Below are positions 48,722 through 61,120 of a DNA stretch of 64,000 bases, one piece after another. Made by a program: the position numbers and the translations under genes. How positions within the stretch are numbered: the stretch's first letter is position 1; each line of letters opens with the position of its first letter. Origin of the DNA: Manihot esculenta (lineage: Eukaryota; Streptophyta; Magnoliopsida; Malpighiales; Euphorbiaceae); assembly GCF_001659605.2 (NCBI RefSeq), contig NC_035176.2, positions 33,536,716 to 33,600,715 on the forward strand. Reading direction: 5' to 3'. The notes beneath the pieces are model-generated. The model saw only the letters and a list, made by a program, of their open reading frames with translations. It did no database searches and had not been told where the DNA came from.

Positions 48722-50033
48722 TGTCAGGGTCATAGAGTTTTTAGGAACCAAAACTGTAATTTTCCAACATTAGAGTTCCTAGGAAACAATAATGAGATAA
48801 ATTAGTAGAAATTATTAGGAAGATAAGGGCCGAGACAATTTATTGTAATTCCTTTCCATGTATTTATTTTGGGGAGGAGTGTCATATGAGACATGTTGAT
48901 GTCTCCTCCTACCATAAGCTAAGTTGTTCCTAAGGCTCTTTAGGGGAGAGTGACTAGTTGGCCACCAGCTGGGGCTGCGCCCAGTTGGCTACCGTAGGCC
49001 TACGGAGATCCCAAGTATGCCTTCTCTCCTTGTAGACCGTTTCCTCTGTGTCACACCCATTCTCTAATCTGTAGAGGCGGATATGACCAGGTCCTAATAT
49101 TTATACATCTGAACACAATTAACCTGCTATAATTTCAAATTATAAAACATATAGGAGATGATTGATAGCTGGACTAGTTCGACAGTATTTCGGCATAGCT
49201 AGACCTCCCAAAATTACACAAACTCAACAAAAGTACTCAATAAACTATAAATATTATTTAGATCAACCTATGAAAATCATTAATCCAAAAAGAAATATAA
49301 AATCCCATTGATTGGTTCTAACTAAAACATATCCCCTTTTTATTCTCAAATCACAAAAATCACTATTAAAAGGTAGAGAAAATAAATTATATCGTAAAAA
49401 TTTGAAAGAAAGGGATAAAACTCACCTACCCAATTTTAGAGTCTTAGGAAGAAATTATTGAATTTCTGAGCAGAATATAGGTTTAAATCAGGATCTAGCT
49501 GAAGGATTTTGGAAGTTTATGGGTTGATTTGGGTTGAGAGGGAGGAGATTTGAGTTAAGGAGAAATTTTTTTTTTTTTTTTAAACTAACAGAGCAAGCTC
49601 TGTTTCTGGAGGAGGGAGACGGATGGGTTTCGGGAATGTTTTGGGACATTCCCGAAACCAGAGCTTTAATGCTCTCTCTCCTTTTTTTTTTTTTTTTATG
49701 GCCTAGGCCTGGGCCTTATACCCTGTCTACAAGGGAGGTGAGAATTATTATAACGATTGCGTCGATGATAATATATAATTACTATTTTGCCCCTGGAATA
49801 AAATAAGTAGCTTGTTCATGAATTCTCATATTCAATTCTTTTCTTTTGTGTCTACTATGAGGCTTCTAATGGAATGCTGCTTGTTGGCTTCGGTGTTCGC
49901 TTATATAACCTTGACTCATCGGGGTAACCATGTTCACAAGGTATCGGTGATTTTTAAGGCTGACTTGGCTTGAAGGTGTTCAAGTCAAGTGCCGCACGGT
50001 TCCAGGCGATTGCTAAAATCTGAAACCATGACA
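48722..50033 (+). repeat. 5' LTR of copy A, interrupted
   Basis: The parts 48722-49048 and 49721-50033 align to the 633-bp right LTR. The extra 672 bp between them is a nested insertion. Confidence 0.92.
49049..49720. mobile_element. Small solo LTR (672 bp) nested in the 5' LTR
   Basis: It begins TGTCACACCC and ends GGGCCTTATA, probably a decayed CA terminus. Flanks CTCTG (49044-49048) and CCCTG (49721-49725) match at four of five bases and align to a single CCCTG in the intact right LTR. It contains T and A homopolymers and an inverted pair built on TTTCGGGAATG / CATTCCCGAAA. Confidence 0.7.
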
Positions 50034-50035
50034 AT

Positions 50036-50047
50036 TGGTATCAGAGC
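50036..50047 (+). promoter_or_regulatory. Primer binding site of copy A (initiator-Met tRNA)
   Basis: TGGTATCAGAGC, the standard complement of the initiator methionine tRNA 3' end, starts two bases inside the left LTR. Confidence 0.92.
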
Positions 50048-50740
50048 ATGAAAGATCTATAAGCAATATATGGGAATGACAAAGTTTGGCACACGCAGGA
50101 AGGCCCTTGAGAGAAGGGTGAGAGTCGTGCTGCCTGGTTGGATGTCTATGCCACCTAAGAGGGGAAGGCGTTGGAGATTGATTCTGGTTAGAAGTGCCTT
50201 GAGGCACTACAAAGGGAAAAATGAATGTTGTTGGCTATGATAGCTAAATTGTCAGGAGTTTAAGGCCACCCAAAACCTCTTTCATGCGAATGACACCCGG
50301 TGGGGTGATCTTGAGTGTAAAGTGATGAAAGGTGGAGGCAGTGACCTCCCAATTATGAAGCTACGAGGAGTAGTAGCACGTTGTGAGGCAAGGAAGACAA
50401 AAGCGTGAGCCTTCGGGCTAGATCGGCCATATTAACTAGAGGTGCTGCATGCTCCACTAGGGACACCATTGGGAGAAAGGTAATGACCTAGTACTGCACA
50501 CTCCATTAGAAATGTCTTCTGGAGAGACGGTAATGATTGGGTGCTACATACTCCCTTTTAGTGGCCCTTGGAGAGGGAGTAATGACCTTAGGGTATAGTG
50601 ATAACGGGGAGGATGAGATAATAGAGCTTGAGGCCATCTGAGAATTCCGAGACCATTCCACTCAGAATTGAAGCAAGAGGCCTCTTGAGACAAAATTGAG
50701 GCAGAGGCCTCTCATGTTTTTTTTTTTTTTTTGCTTGCAG

Positions 50741-50900
50741 GAATGGTGCAAGAATATTAAATATGACATAGGAGAGACTATGAGCAATACTTCAGAAGTG
50801 AACCAGTGGAACACTTATCAATGGCGTGAATTACGAGCTAATGCCTATGAAGTAGGTAAGGGTGGAATCCCAGAACCTCAATCCTTGTCGTGGGATGGAG
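50741..50900 (+). other. 160-bp exon-like block in copy A, frame open
   Basis: A T-rich tract and TTGCTTGCAG precede the block and GTAAATAA follows it, matching a plant exon with acceptor and donor. It stays open across the whole block, coding for segments such as EWCKNIKYDIGETMSN and NQWNTYQWRELRANAYEVGK. The family is not recognised. Copy B carries the same 160 bp with the same borders and two stop codons. It could be a captured host exon or chance. Confidence 0.4.
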
Positions 50901-53900
50901 GTAAATAATTTTCTCTTTAATATGAACTTATTTATTAATATTATTGGGAATTGTGACTGTGCAGACATATAAAGAACAACATTTATGTGATCGAACTATA
51001 AAGCTAAATTTATTCGAAGAAGGAAAGTGTAAAGTCCTACGGATAGAGAATGTTCACAATATACATGAGAAAAGGGATATGAAATGATAAGTTTCAATTT
51101 TACTACAAGAATGTAACATTTGTTATTCAAGAGAGTTGGTAAACTCCAACAAGGTGTTCATAAGGAACGTACATAAAGGAACTGTTCAACATCTAGGGTT
51201 GACACAAAAGAATGTGGCACTTAATTCTAATAGAGTAAGCTGATTGTGACAATAAATTCAAGAGACATGACTGAGCTTAAAACCGCCCTGAATAAGGTCA
51301 AAACTTAGAGGAATATGGTGTAGAGCAAAGGGTGACCAAGATTGAGTTGAGTCTATTACCAAGGAGTTAAAGAGATGTTCAACTCTGGTATCTGATTGAT
51401 AGCTGCCTAAGAAGATAGGCTAAAGCAGTAAGTGGGGGAGCGGTCTGAAATGTTGTAAACAAGATGACATAGAAGTGGCATAACTAAGCAATATGAAAGG
51501 TTCTCTATGAAGAAAGCCATATTATTCTACAAATTGCTTGTGCGGAAATGCTTCGAAGGTCTCGAAGGACTTGGTGAGTAAGGGAGGAGGGAACATAAGG
51601 TATAAATCCTAGAGTTGTCAACTCTAGGTTGTTTGTACTTTCTTGTTCCTCTCCACCTAAGGTAGTATTGTTGCGTGAAGGGATCAAGCATGATGGAAAT
51701 ATTCTATGGGTGTTGTGTCAAATAAGGGGCATGGGATGGAGGAGGAGATCTTTAAAGTCTCCTCGAGGACTCTAAAAGAAGAAATGAGAATCGGAGCTAG
51801 TATAAAACAACATATCGTTGCCAATGTCAGGTGTATTAGAGTTGATACTACAAAGCGGGCACAGATACAAGATTCGTGGACTGTTTACACAATTGTTAGA
51901 ATCAGGACTCAAAACTGAAGTGGATGATATGAGGAAATAGAGATAAAGCAGAAAACTTGAGTGCAGGGATTAATGTGAGCATGTTCTTTGACAAACTCGC
52001 TTAATCAAAGACATCGAAAAGCAAGATGGACTTCACAATTTCTCCTTGTAGTGAACCCGATACGTTAATAGATGTGGCGTCTCCCAGAACGACACAAGTT
52101 ATTTCTGTTTTGACCAATAATTGTTCCTTGATAAAGGAGAGGTAATCGAGAGTAATGAAGAAGAAACTAGAGGCTATCCAGCACGAGGGGGTGCAAGAGT
52201 AAACTCAACAAAAAATAGCATTCAATGAAGTATTGTCTATCTGTGCGTAAGTGGAAAAAAAATAAATAAAGAAAGAAAGGTGGTAATTACGGGAAATGAG
52301 TATAATGGTTATCAACTGTTTTGATATTCTTTTATGAATTACTTGATCCTGGTGCGTAATTAGTGAGCAAGCTATTGCTCCTATAACTCTTGCTATGTTG
52401 TGCAGCGTTGTTAGTGCAGAAGGAAAAGTTTTGAGAGATCCATATGAAACACTGGTAGGGATGAGATGATGATAGATCAAAGGTGGTAGTTGCCTCATCT
52501 CTCAAAACATATCCTTTATAAGAATACAGAAAACGAGCATCAAAATAGGAAAGACGTACCCTAAGAAGAAAAAAAAATGGGAAAAAGAAACCAAGTCTAA
52601 GTTTCGCAATGATGAAAATGAGTCAAAAAGTGGAATAGATGGGGTCCAGAGGGGATAAAAAAAGAAAATAACAATTACAAGAGTAGGACACAATGTATGA
52701 TAAGTGCCAACCAACAGTGATTGTCGAGCACATGTTCATTCTCTTTGAGGTAAGTAAACATTTTGATAGGACAACCAAGAGGAATGTATGGTAATATTGG
52801 GCGAGAGTTGTATCAAATGTCATTGGGAGCAACAGTGTTGTGAAAATAAAAAATTCACTCATCCTACGACAAAAAGAAGGAGTATAAGCAAAAACTGACA
52901 GAAGTGAAGACCATTGAATTAGTCAAAGGAGTGTGGGGCTTAAGACAATGATGAGAGATGGAGATCCTTAATGATAATTCAGTACGAGAGAAGGGAATTT
53001 AACGAGAGGGAACCCTCTCACATCAGATGAGTATAATGTTTTTCTTTTTGTGTTTCCTGATATCATTCTTTATCTTACTTTATTTAGTTATTCATTTATT
53101 CTGAGATATTTTGTGTATTATTGAGTCAGGTTCCTCATGATGTGGGACTTGACAAGTTGGTGCTAACAGATATTGTGAACATATAGGGTATAGCTTCCTT
53201 AAAAGGGATTGGAAAATAATGTGTAATTAAAAGGACAAATTTAGTCCTACCTTTGTTGTTGAGCAGGAAAAAGACCTCATGGCTAAACAAAAGTTCTCAC
53301 AAGTGGATCAACATGGAGGAGGGCTAAGATAGGTCGAGAAGCACAGGTTGCTTGAGGCAAATTGGAGAGGCGAGTTGATGTTGGGAGCTATGATGAAAGC
53401 GGTATAATAAAGGGAGTATCTTCTAGTAATTTCTTAGTGTCGAATTATAATGATGATATTAATTGCTTCATGTATAGTCAATCTTAATAGCTGTTTTGAG
53501 TTGATTTCTGCGGCTCATAGGGTTCAACAAGAAAAGGGCACTTTTCAGTGGTCGTGGTTATTTTGTGTGTTTTGTGTGTCATTTTATAGGCATTAGCATA
53601 AACTACATTCTTAGGGAGAGGAAAAGGAGATAAAGTGAGCATAATACCAGAGCTTATGAAGGGGAGGACCGTAAGACGTACAAAAAAGAAAGAGAGTATT
53701 GAGCAAACTCTTTTAACAATGGGGACACCGATTTCTTAGGAGTATTCGCCGAGCTTCGCTACAAGTAGAATAACGTGGTGTTATGTCAAGGGGATGGGTA
53801 AAGGCAGTTCAAGTCTCAGGGGTCAAGTGCTGTTGGCACACCTATTGATTTGTAATGGATTGTATTCTAGATGACTTGCTATACTAATTCGTATTTAAAT

Positions 53901-54400
53901 CTGACGTGGTTAGTACTAATCTTTCTTATGAGACTATTACAGGTTAATCACGATGTCGTGTGGTATGAGTGTATGCAGGTTGATAGATTTGTTGCACGAT
54001 GGGGTCGTGCTTTTGAGGCGAATAGTAAGGTCGACAATTAAAGACAAGTAATGGCGAGACATGTTTAGGAGAAAAGAATTTGTGATCAATGAGTTCAAGC
54101 AATAAGTTCGTGCAGAGGAGTAAAGTAACAATTTCTCACACCATTTGCAGTAGACTAAGGAATCAAGGGCAGAACATTTACCACCAGAAGATAGAGCTTT
54201 CGTAGTTTCATCATCAGAAAGAACTAGCAGTTCACAGAGATACCAAGAACTGAATGGTTTCATACAAAAGGAGTAAGGCTGTCCAACAATTTAATCAACC
54301 AGGACTGGGATCAGAACCCACTGCGAGCAAGCCTAAGAGCATCGGACTCGAAGATTGAAGAACCCCAACAAACTCAGTCGACGAGGACGTCGACCGTTTA

Positions 54401-54409
54401 AGTGGGGGA
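54401..54409 (+). promoter_or_regulatory. Polypurine tract of copy A
   Basis: GTGGGGGAG sits immediately before the right LTR, the place of plus-strand priming. Confidence 0.8.
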
Positions 54410-55042
54410 GTGTCAGGGTCATAGAGTTTTCAGGGACCAAAACTATAATTTTCCAACATGGGAGTTCCTAGGAAACAATAATGGGATAAATTAGTATAAA
54501 TTATTAGGAAGATAAGGGCCGACACAATTTATTATAATTCCTTTCCATGTATTTATTTTGGGGGGAGTGTCATATGAGACATGTTGATGTCTTCTCCTAC
54601 CACAAGTCAAGTTGTTCCTCAGGCTCTTTAGGGCGAACTGACTAGTTGGCCACCAGTTGGGGGCTTGGCCTAGTTGGCTACCGTAAGCCTATGGAGATCC
54701 CAAGTGTGCCTTCTCTCCTTATAGACCGTCCCCCTGCCTACAAGGGAGGTAAAAATTATTATAACGATTGCGTCGATGATAATGTATAATTACTATTTTG
54801 CCCTTCGAATAAAATAAGTAGTCTGTTTATGAATTCTGTTCAATTCTTTTCTTTTGTGCCTACTGTGAGCCTTCTAATGGAATGCTGCCTGTTGGCTTCG
54901 GTGTTCACTTATATAATCTTGACTAATCAGGGTAACTATGTTCACAGGGTATCGGGTGATTTTTAAGTCTGACTTGGCTTTAAGGTGTTCAAATCAAGTG
55001 CTGCACGGTTCTAAGCGATTGCTAAAATCTGAAACCGTGACA
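54410..55042 (+). repeat. 3' LTR of copy A (633 bp)
   Basis: It begins TGTCAGGG and ends CCGTGACA. It is the uninterrupted reference for the other three LTRs of this family in the window. Confidence 0.93.
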
Positions 55043-55802
55043 GGGAGCCTGCTTGATTGTTGGAGGGAGATTTTATCCTTCTTGCAAAACTTCTCTGCGA
55101 TTCTAACTCAAATATACTGTTGTTGATTTTTTTTCTTATGCCATTTGTGGAAAGCAAGGAATGATCTCCTTTTTAGAGATTAGTCCTTTGACATTCATCA
55201 GATCATCTCCTCTTCCATGTTAAGCTTAGGTGATTTCTTATCGGCTCTACCTGACAATCGACAGAGGACATCCCACGACAGAGGGCATTCTACCAACTTG
55301 TTGTTTCTTGGACGAGCCTCTTACGATTACATCAAAATGAATTTTGATTGTGCCGTTGATAAGGTGTCTAATAAAGGATCCATTGCAGCGGTGGCTCGTA
55401 ATTCTGATGGAAGAATGCGGAATTGAAAATGCAAGATAATCTCTGGAATATCAAATCCCTTTGATTTTTAAAGCAATGGCCTGTAAAGAAGCTGCAATCT
55501 TGGCTTCTTTTTTTATTGGGTTTGGTCTATTAATTGAAGGTGATTCTTTGAGAGTGATCAATGCTGTCAATGGAAACAATCCTTTGGTTTCTATAAGAGG
55601 TATCGTTAATGACTATACCCGAATTTCTTCAAATTTTAATTATGTCAATAGGATAAAAAACTCAACGGCACATAAACTTGCTAAGCGTTGTTTGCGCGAT
55701 GATTTCTTCATTGTTAATTCTTTAATTCAATTATATTTTATAATTTTTTTATCCGTTGAGGGTTGTTAATGAAATATCTTTCTTTTGACAAAAAAAAAAA
55801 TT

Positions 55803-55813
55803 AATTCAATTAA
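55803..55813. repeat. Candidate LINE target duplication, right copy
   Basis: AATTCAATTAA follows the poly(A) tail after two T bases and equals 46164-46174. Confidence 0.5.
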
Positions 55814-58158
55814 CTCAGTGCATTGAAAAACTAACAGCACAATGCAAGTACAAGATCTAGCCCAAACCATATTCAAACCCATAGCTATAATTAGTAGAAG
55901 TGAAACCCGGTTGTTCCCTAGAACACCTAACCATCACCAAAAAGTGCAAGTCATCTCTATCAAGGTTACCATTGATAAACCTATCGGCACCAAGCAATAA
56001 TAGAAGATCCAAAAAACCGACTAGTATCGAAAAATATTATAAGAAATTTCACGTAAAAATGGCATAAAAACAGAAGTAATCAACGTACCGCAAAGAAACA
56101 CCACCAAAATCAACCAGAAAAAGCTCCATATTCACTGCGGCCAAACATGAAAGGATAAAAGAATGTTTGTTATTGATAATGAAATAAGCATGTTTTAAGT
56201 GGCTGCCCTAAATTGATTTGGATCAATCTCATATATGTATAAAAATAAAATATATGGATTGTGTGGTCCCATGAAAGATAACAACGGAAGATCTGTGTGT
56301 ATGATGGTTTTTGTTTTTTCATAAAATAAAATTAGATTATCTAAAGAGATAAGGTTTAGGTTAGTAGGGAAATAGTAGTAGGTTATGAGTTGAGCCATTG
56401 CATTGGTCATTCTCAGCAACAGTGTCCCACCTAATTTCCTCTCTTCATTTATTTAGCCTCGCATTACAATACCCCATCATCTAAAACTGAATTTCACTAT
56501 TTTTTTTATTTTTTATTTAAATTTACATAATGATTTTACATAAGCATGCATCGAATATAATATTAATCAAAATATTTAATTTAATAATTCTAAATTTAAT
56601 TTTACATAATATTAAATTTATATATTAAGTTCAGTTGGTCTATATATAAACTTCTTTCTTAATCATTAAGAGTTTTATTTCTTTAAAAAAAAAATTAAAT
56701 AATTTATTGATGGTTGAATAAAGAAAAATATTTAGCCATCTTAATCAATTCTTAATTTAATAATGCATTTGTCAAGCTTTATCTTTATGCAATTTGGTTG
56801 GTTTTTTTTTTTTTTAATCTAAAATTACAACTGGATCATGATAACCCATATGGAATATTCGAGCCGTACAACATGAGTGGAGCCCACGTTAATTTTAAAG
56901 TTAATGTTTTAATTATTAATTATTAAATTTTTATAGGGGTGGGAGTTGGAGCTTGCAATTTGCGACGGAAGTTTTCTTATTCTTGCGTTTTGGATTAAAA
57001 GTAAGCGTTCAGCGCAGACCGGTCAAACTCTGGATTGCTTTGCTTATCTATTTTTTTTTTTTTTTTTATAATTATTAGAAGAAGATAAGATGCTTTTTAT
57101 TAACGTGTGATGATTCCTAATACGCTAGGTTATGGCTTTACTATGATACAAAATTTAAGCCTTGTTTTTTAAAATTTATTTTAATTATCAATTAATACAC
57201 AATAAACTCACTTCATTCAATAAAACTAATAATATTTTTCACAAGATCTAGTGAAATCATTTAATTAATTCTTCAATTTTGATTATATAAAAATAATTAT
57301 TTAGAAATATATAGTGTATTATTTTTCCAATTGCAATCAAGTATGATAATAAATTAATCGGTTATAATCTAAGAAATAAATTTAATAATAAAAGTAATTT
57401 AAAATTTGTTGATCCTTCAAAATTGAAAATTAAAAATTGAAAATTTATATGCATACAACTCTTTAACCAGTTCTTATTGTTTCATTGTACCAAATGACTT
57501 GGAAAAAGCAGGAACTCTGAAAATACATTTCACCAAAATAGATGAAATAAACTGAGCATCGCCACACCAAATTAGGAAAAAAATATATATAATGTGTCGT
57601 TTTATATTTGATTATTACATTAAAGTTTATAAAAATAATCAAAGTCCTAAATTCAGACATATAGAAATAGAATTTGTTTTTCTTTTTTAAATTTTTTTGA
57701 AAACTATGGAAAATAAGACCTACATGACACGTCATCGCGAACGTGTCAAAGCCGATACGCCGCTGTCGCTTTTAAATTTTTCCCTTCTATTTTTTTAATT
57801 ATCAATTTTTTTAAAAAAAAAAATTTTAACATCATATTTAGTATTTTGGGACCATATAATTAGCGTAGAAATACTCCATCTCCATGTACGCATTCCTCCT
57901 CTCTACTATTACTCGTGTATATATATATATATATATATGCGTATTGAGGCAACTTCTCAAATCTCATTTCTCTTCTCTGTTTCGTCTCTTTTCTTCGTCT
58001 TCTATCTTCTATGGAAACCCAAATCCTCTTCTCTCTTTGAATTCTTTTGCTTGACTAATCTGCTTCTGCCCTTCGATTAATGAGAAGAAACTCCATCTGG
58101 AAGCTCAGGAGGAAGACGAGACGAAGAGAAGAAGGGTAAAATCGTCACTGCTGCTCTC
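55814..58158. other. Intergenic DNA, promoter and leader of the OXS3-like gene
   Basis: 55.85-56.15 kb is somewhat richer in GC than its surroundings but has no open frame, so it may be an old repeat. The next 1.7 kb is AT-rich. From about 57950 the sequence turns CT-rich like a 5' leader. No TATA box can be told apart from the TA repeat at 57918. Confidence 0.5.
57918..57938. repeat. (TA)n microsatellite near the OXS3-like gene start
   Basis: About ten TA units directly upstream of the CT-rich leader. It could act as the TATA region, and its length could vary between individuals. Confidence 0.85.
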
Positions 58159-59113
58159 ATGGAGGTCTTGGTGGGTCCCACTTTCAGCATCGAGGTCTCT
58201 CCTTCCCCGCCGTTCGTCATCCCTTCTTCTCAAGATAACCACCATGCTTCTGCCTCGTCTTGCATCTTCTTCAACGAGGACGATGACGATGACGATGACG
58301 GTGGAAGAGGAAGCTTGATCTCCAATAGGATCCGCCCTGATAAATCGCTCGATGATTCCTCGGATAGTTCATCGTCGATTGGAGCTCCGGATGATAGTGA
58401 AGAAGAAGAACAAGAAGGAGAAGAGGAAGTCGACAGCGCCGTTTCGAGAAAAGGAGCGTTGGTTTCTTTGGATTCTCTGGAAGATTCTCTTCCAATCAAG
58501 TGAGTTTTAGCTCATCTGCCGATCAATTCTTCTTACTTTTTTTATCTGTACAAATTTCTCTTGATTTAATTTTCAATTTTCTAGAACTTGATTCTAGGTA
58601 TGAAGATTTCTGGTTTAGCGAGTTAGAATTTGAGTTGGGGGTTTAAAAAGCTAAATACAAAAAGGGAATCTTATCTGTGATTGCAGGAGGGGACTATCGA
58701 ATCATTTCTCAGGGAAATCCAAATCATTTGCGAATCTATCAGAGATGAGCTGTGTAAATAGAGTGAAGGATCTGGAGAAACCAGAGAACCCTTTCAATAA
58801 GAGGAGGAGATTAATCATGGCAAACAAGTGGGCTAGAAAATCCTCCCTCTACAATTGGCCGAACCCAAAATCTATGCCTCTTCTTGCGTTGAACGAAGAC
58901 GAAGAAGAAGAAGCAGCTGCATCTGCATCTGCTTCTAATGAACAAGAAGAAAACCAACAATCAAGCCCATCCTCATCATCAGAACAAGAAGGGCAAAATC
59001 AACGCCACAAAACACCAAAAATCTCAAAATTACAGGAGAGGAAGTTGAAGAGCTGTTTGAAATCTCAAAGCTGTTTCTCTCTTGCAGATCTGCAAGAACA
59101 AGAGTATCAATAG
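58159..59113 (+). CDS. OXS3-like acidic stress-response nuclear protein
   Basis: Two exons (58159-58499, 58687-59113) join in frame to give 255 residues. The block spanning the junction, [18 protein letters not shown], and the later blocks [15 protein letters not shown] and [13 protein letters not shown] are hallmarks of the plant OXIDATIVE STRESS 3 family. This family has been linked to stress and heavy-metal tolerance and to chromatin in the nucleus. Long acidic and serine runs (an eight-residue [12 protein letters not shown] stretch near residue 41, [11 protein letters not shown] near 90, EDEEEEE in exon 2) are typical. KKRRR-like basic residues could serve as a nuclear signal. No enzyme domain is present. 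The symbol is left empty because the family has several members. I believe Arabidopsis At4g31510/At2g24550 are closest, from memory. Confidence 0.85.
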
Positions 59114-61067
59114 TAACCTCCTTCCTTTAGTTTTGTTTTTTCTCATCCTTTTCCACTTGATGGAAAAGTTTCAACTAATCAATAAATAATATTATATCTT
59201 TAATCCATTTTTTTTCCCTCTGTGCATTTAATAGAATTTTTATTTTATATTATAATGCAACTAGCAGTTAATAGTTTAAAATTAGTAAATATTATTTCAG
59301 TTTTTATATTTTTAAGGTTTTCGATTTTTGAGTCTTTTGTTACGAAATTTTTTTTTTTTTTGTCCGAGTGGATTCACAATTTAAGATAAGTAATATGGTA
59401 TAGGACTGAGTCATCTGAAAATGAAGAATATACAATTCTTTGAATTGAATTAATTAAAAAAATATAAAATATTATGTAAAACTATAATATTATCTTGAAA
59501 AAAAAAGTCCATCTAGCTTTCACTATTTAAATTTTGTTTTGGGTAAAGAAAAGATTATAAAATGTAGAAAATAAGGATGAGATATTAAATGAGCAAATCT
59601 TGGAGTAGGATCTCATCTTTGGAAAAAGGAGAATTTGACATGTGGATATTCGGGCACTTCCACTTATCCGAAGACACTTGGTGTTATGGATATTGTAGTG
59701 TAGGTGCACGTGTATCAATGCAATTATCCAATCCTTCTTTGAATGTGCATTTTTTTTTTTTCTCACCAAATTTATATTGGATTGTGACATTCAACCAAAA
59801 AATTTTTCCGCATCTATGTATTCAATTTATAAAAACTTAAAACTTTACTATAATTTTTAAATAATATGTTGATTTTACATTAAATTGGTGTGTGCTTACA
59901 AGAGTTCCTCAATTGAATGGTAAGCTACAAGAAGCTTATTTTAATCTTTTCTTTGGTCAGAAATCTTTAGGACCATTTGGAATTGGAATTAGGATCTCCT
60001 CTTTGGTTACTATGTTTGGTTTTTTCATTTAAAAAAAAGGGGACGACTCTAAATTTAATTGGACTCTATAACTGGAGAATGAAGAAACATCATGTAGCGT
60101 GCTTGAGTAGACATTTAGCATCAAAATCGCATCGTTTCTCTTTTGCTTGCTTCCTATCCACCATTGAGAACCTGTCTGTTGGATTTTGGCAGTTGGCAAC
60201 CTATAATAAGGTTCGATCTGAAAACTGACCCATTTCAAATGCAGACTAGATTTTTTTTTTTTTTTCTTATTCAGATTAGAATTAATCACTCAGTTGTGGA
60301 TTTCAATAAGATTTAATTCATCCCAATTCTTTTACCTTTGAATCTTAAATCAAAACTTAAGCATTCGATCAAGTTCAAATTGACCTTTTAGAAGGGGAAA
60401 AAAATGAAAAAGAAAAGAAAACTTCAACCATCCAAAATCATCCTTGCAATTTGATCTAGGATCATGATTCCTATAATTAGATTAAAATCAGCGTCTATTC
60501 TTTAGTTAGAGTCATGTCTCGTTTTAAGAATTTATTTAAAATGATTATTTAAAAATAATTATATAAAAATTATTTATTTAAAAATTTTAATTTTTTAAAT
60601 CATAATCATAATTAAATATAAGAATCCCAAAACAGTAAAATAATTTTTTTCAAAATTATGTTTTAAATATCTAGTCTCTTGAAAAAGACAAAAAAGAAAA
60701 ATTAGTCCCGAACAAGCTCTACTGCATGTACCCTCAATTGTCCTTTGCTGTTGTGTAGCTTTTTAGCAAACACAATACAAGAAGTCATATATAATTTAAA
60801 AATGAATTGAGTTTAACAGATAAATAATAATAGTAATAGTAATAATAATATAATAAAAACTGTAGTTATTTTCTTGACTAATGATATAGAAAATCCTCAC
60901 TTGACCAACTAATAGTCTCAATACCACAACCTGCTTAGACGACTTAAATTATTTGAATTGATATTTGATAAAACACCAATGTTAGTAATAATAAACTAAT
61001 TAAATTTGACAAAAAAAAAAACTGAAATAGTATTTTAATAGGAAATAAATTATTATCATTTTTTTTA

Positions 61068-61120
<53 letters not shown>

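Larger units (their letters stand above)
48722..55042 (+). mobile_element. LTR retrotransposon copy A, non-autonomous, inserted in the LINE
   Basis: Left LTR 48722-50033 (enlarged by a nested solo LTR) and right LTR 54410-55042 both start TGTCAGGGTCATAGAG and end with a TGACA. A perfect 5-bp target duplication GGGAG lies at 48717-48721 and 55043-55047. An initiator-Met primer site and a purine tract sit at the expected places. The 4.4-kb interior has no gag, RT, RNase H or integrase motif that I can recognise, so mobilisation would need another element's proteins. The two LTRs differ visibly, mostly by C/T and G/A changes, indicating age. Confidence 0.93.
46175..55802 (+). mobile_element. 5'-truncated, decayed LINE (zf-RVT and RNase H part), split by two insertions
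   Basis: Left of the first insertion the plus strand reads, with stops, FWWGKETRKKWIHW, KMCKPK, RDLKKFN, GRYFS, RQGSQPFWTWQNIL and SVKSGY-like blocks, the usual order after the reverse transcriptase core. Between the insertions is the zinc-binding region FLWRLLQDKLPI with CKFYGEPETSVHLFFPCPRA. After the second comes an RNase H-like domain (KMNFDCAVD, CKEAAILASFF, IEGDSLRVINAV). A poly(A) tract at 55791-55800 marks the 3' end. AATTCAATTAA occurs at 46164-46174 and 55803-55813, a candidate target duplication. Frameshifts and stops make it inactive. The N-terminal ORF, endonuclease and most of the RT are missing, as expected from 5' truncation. Confidence 0.88.
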
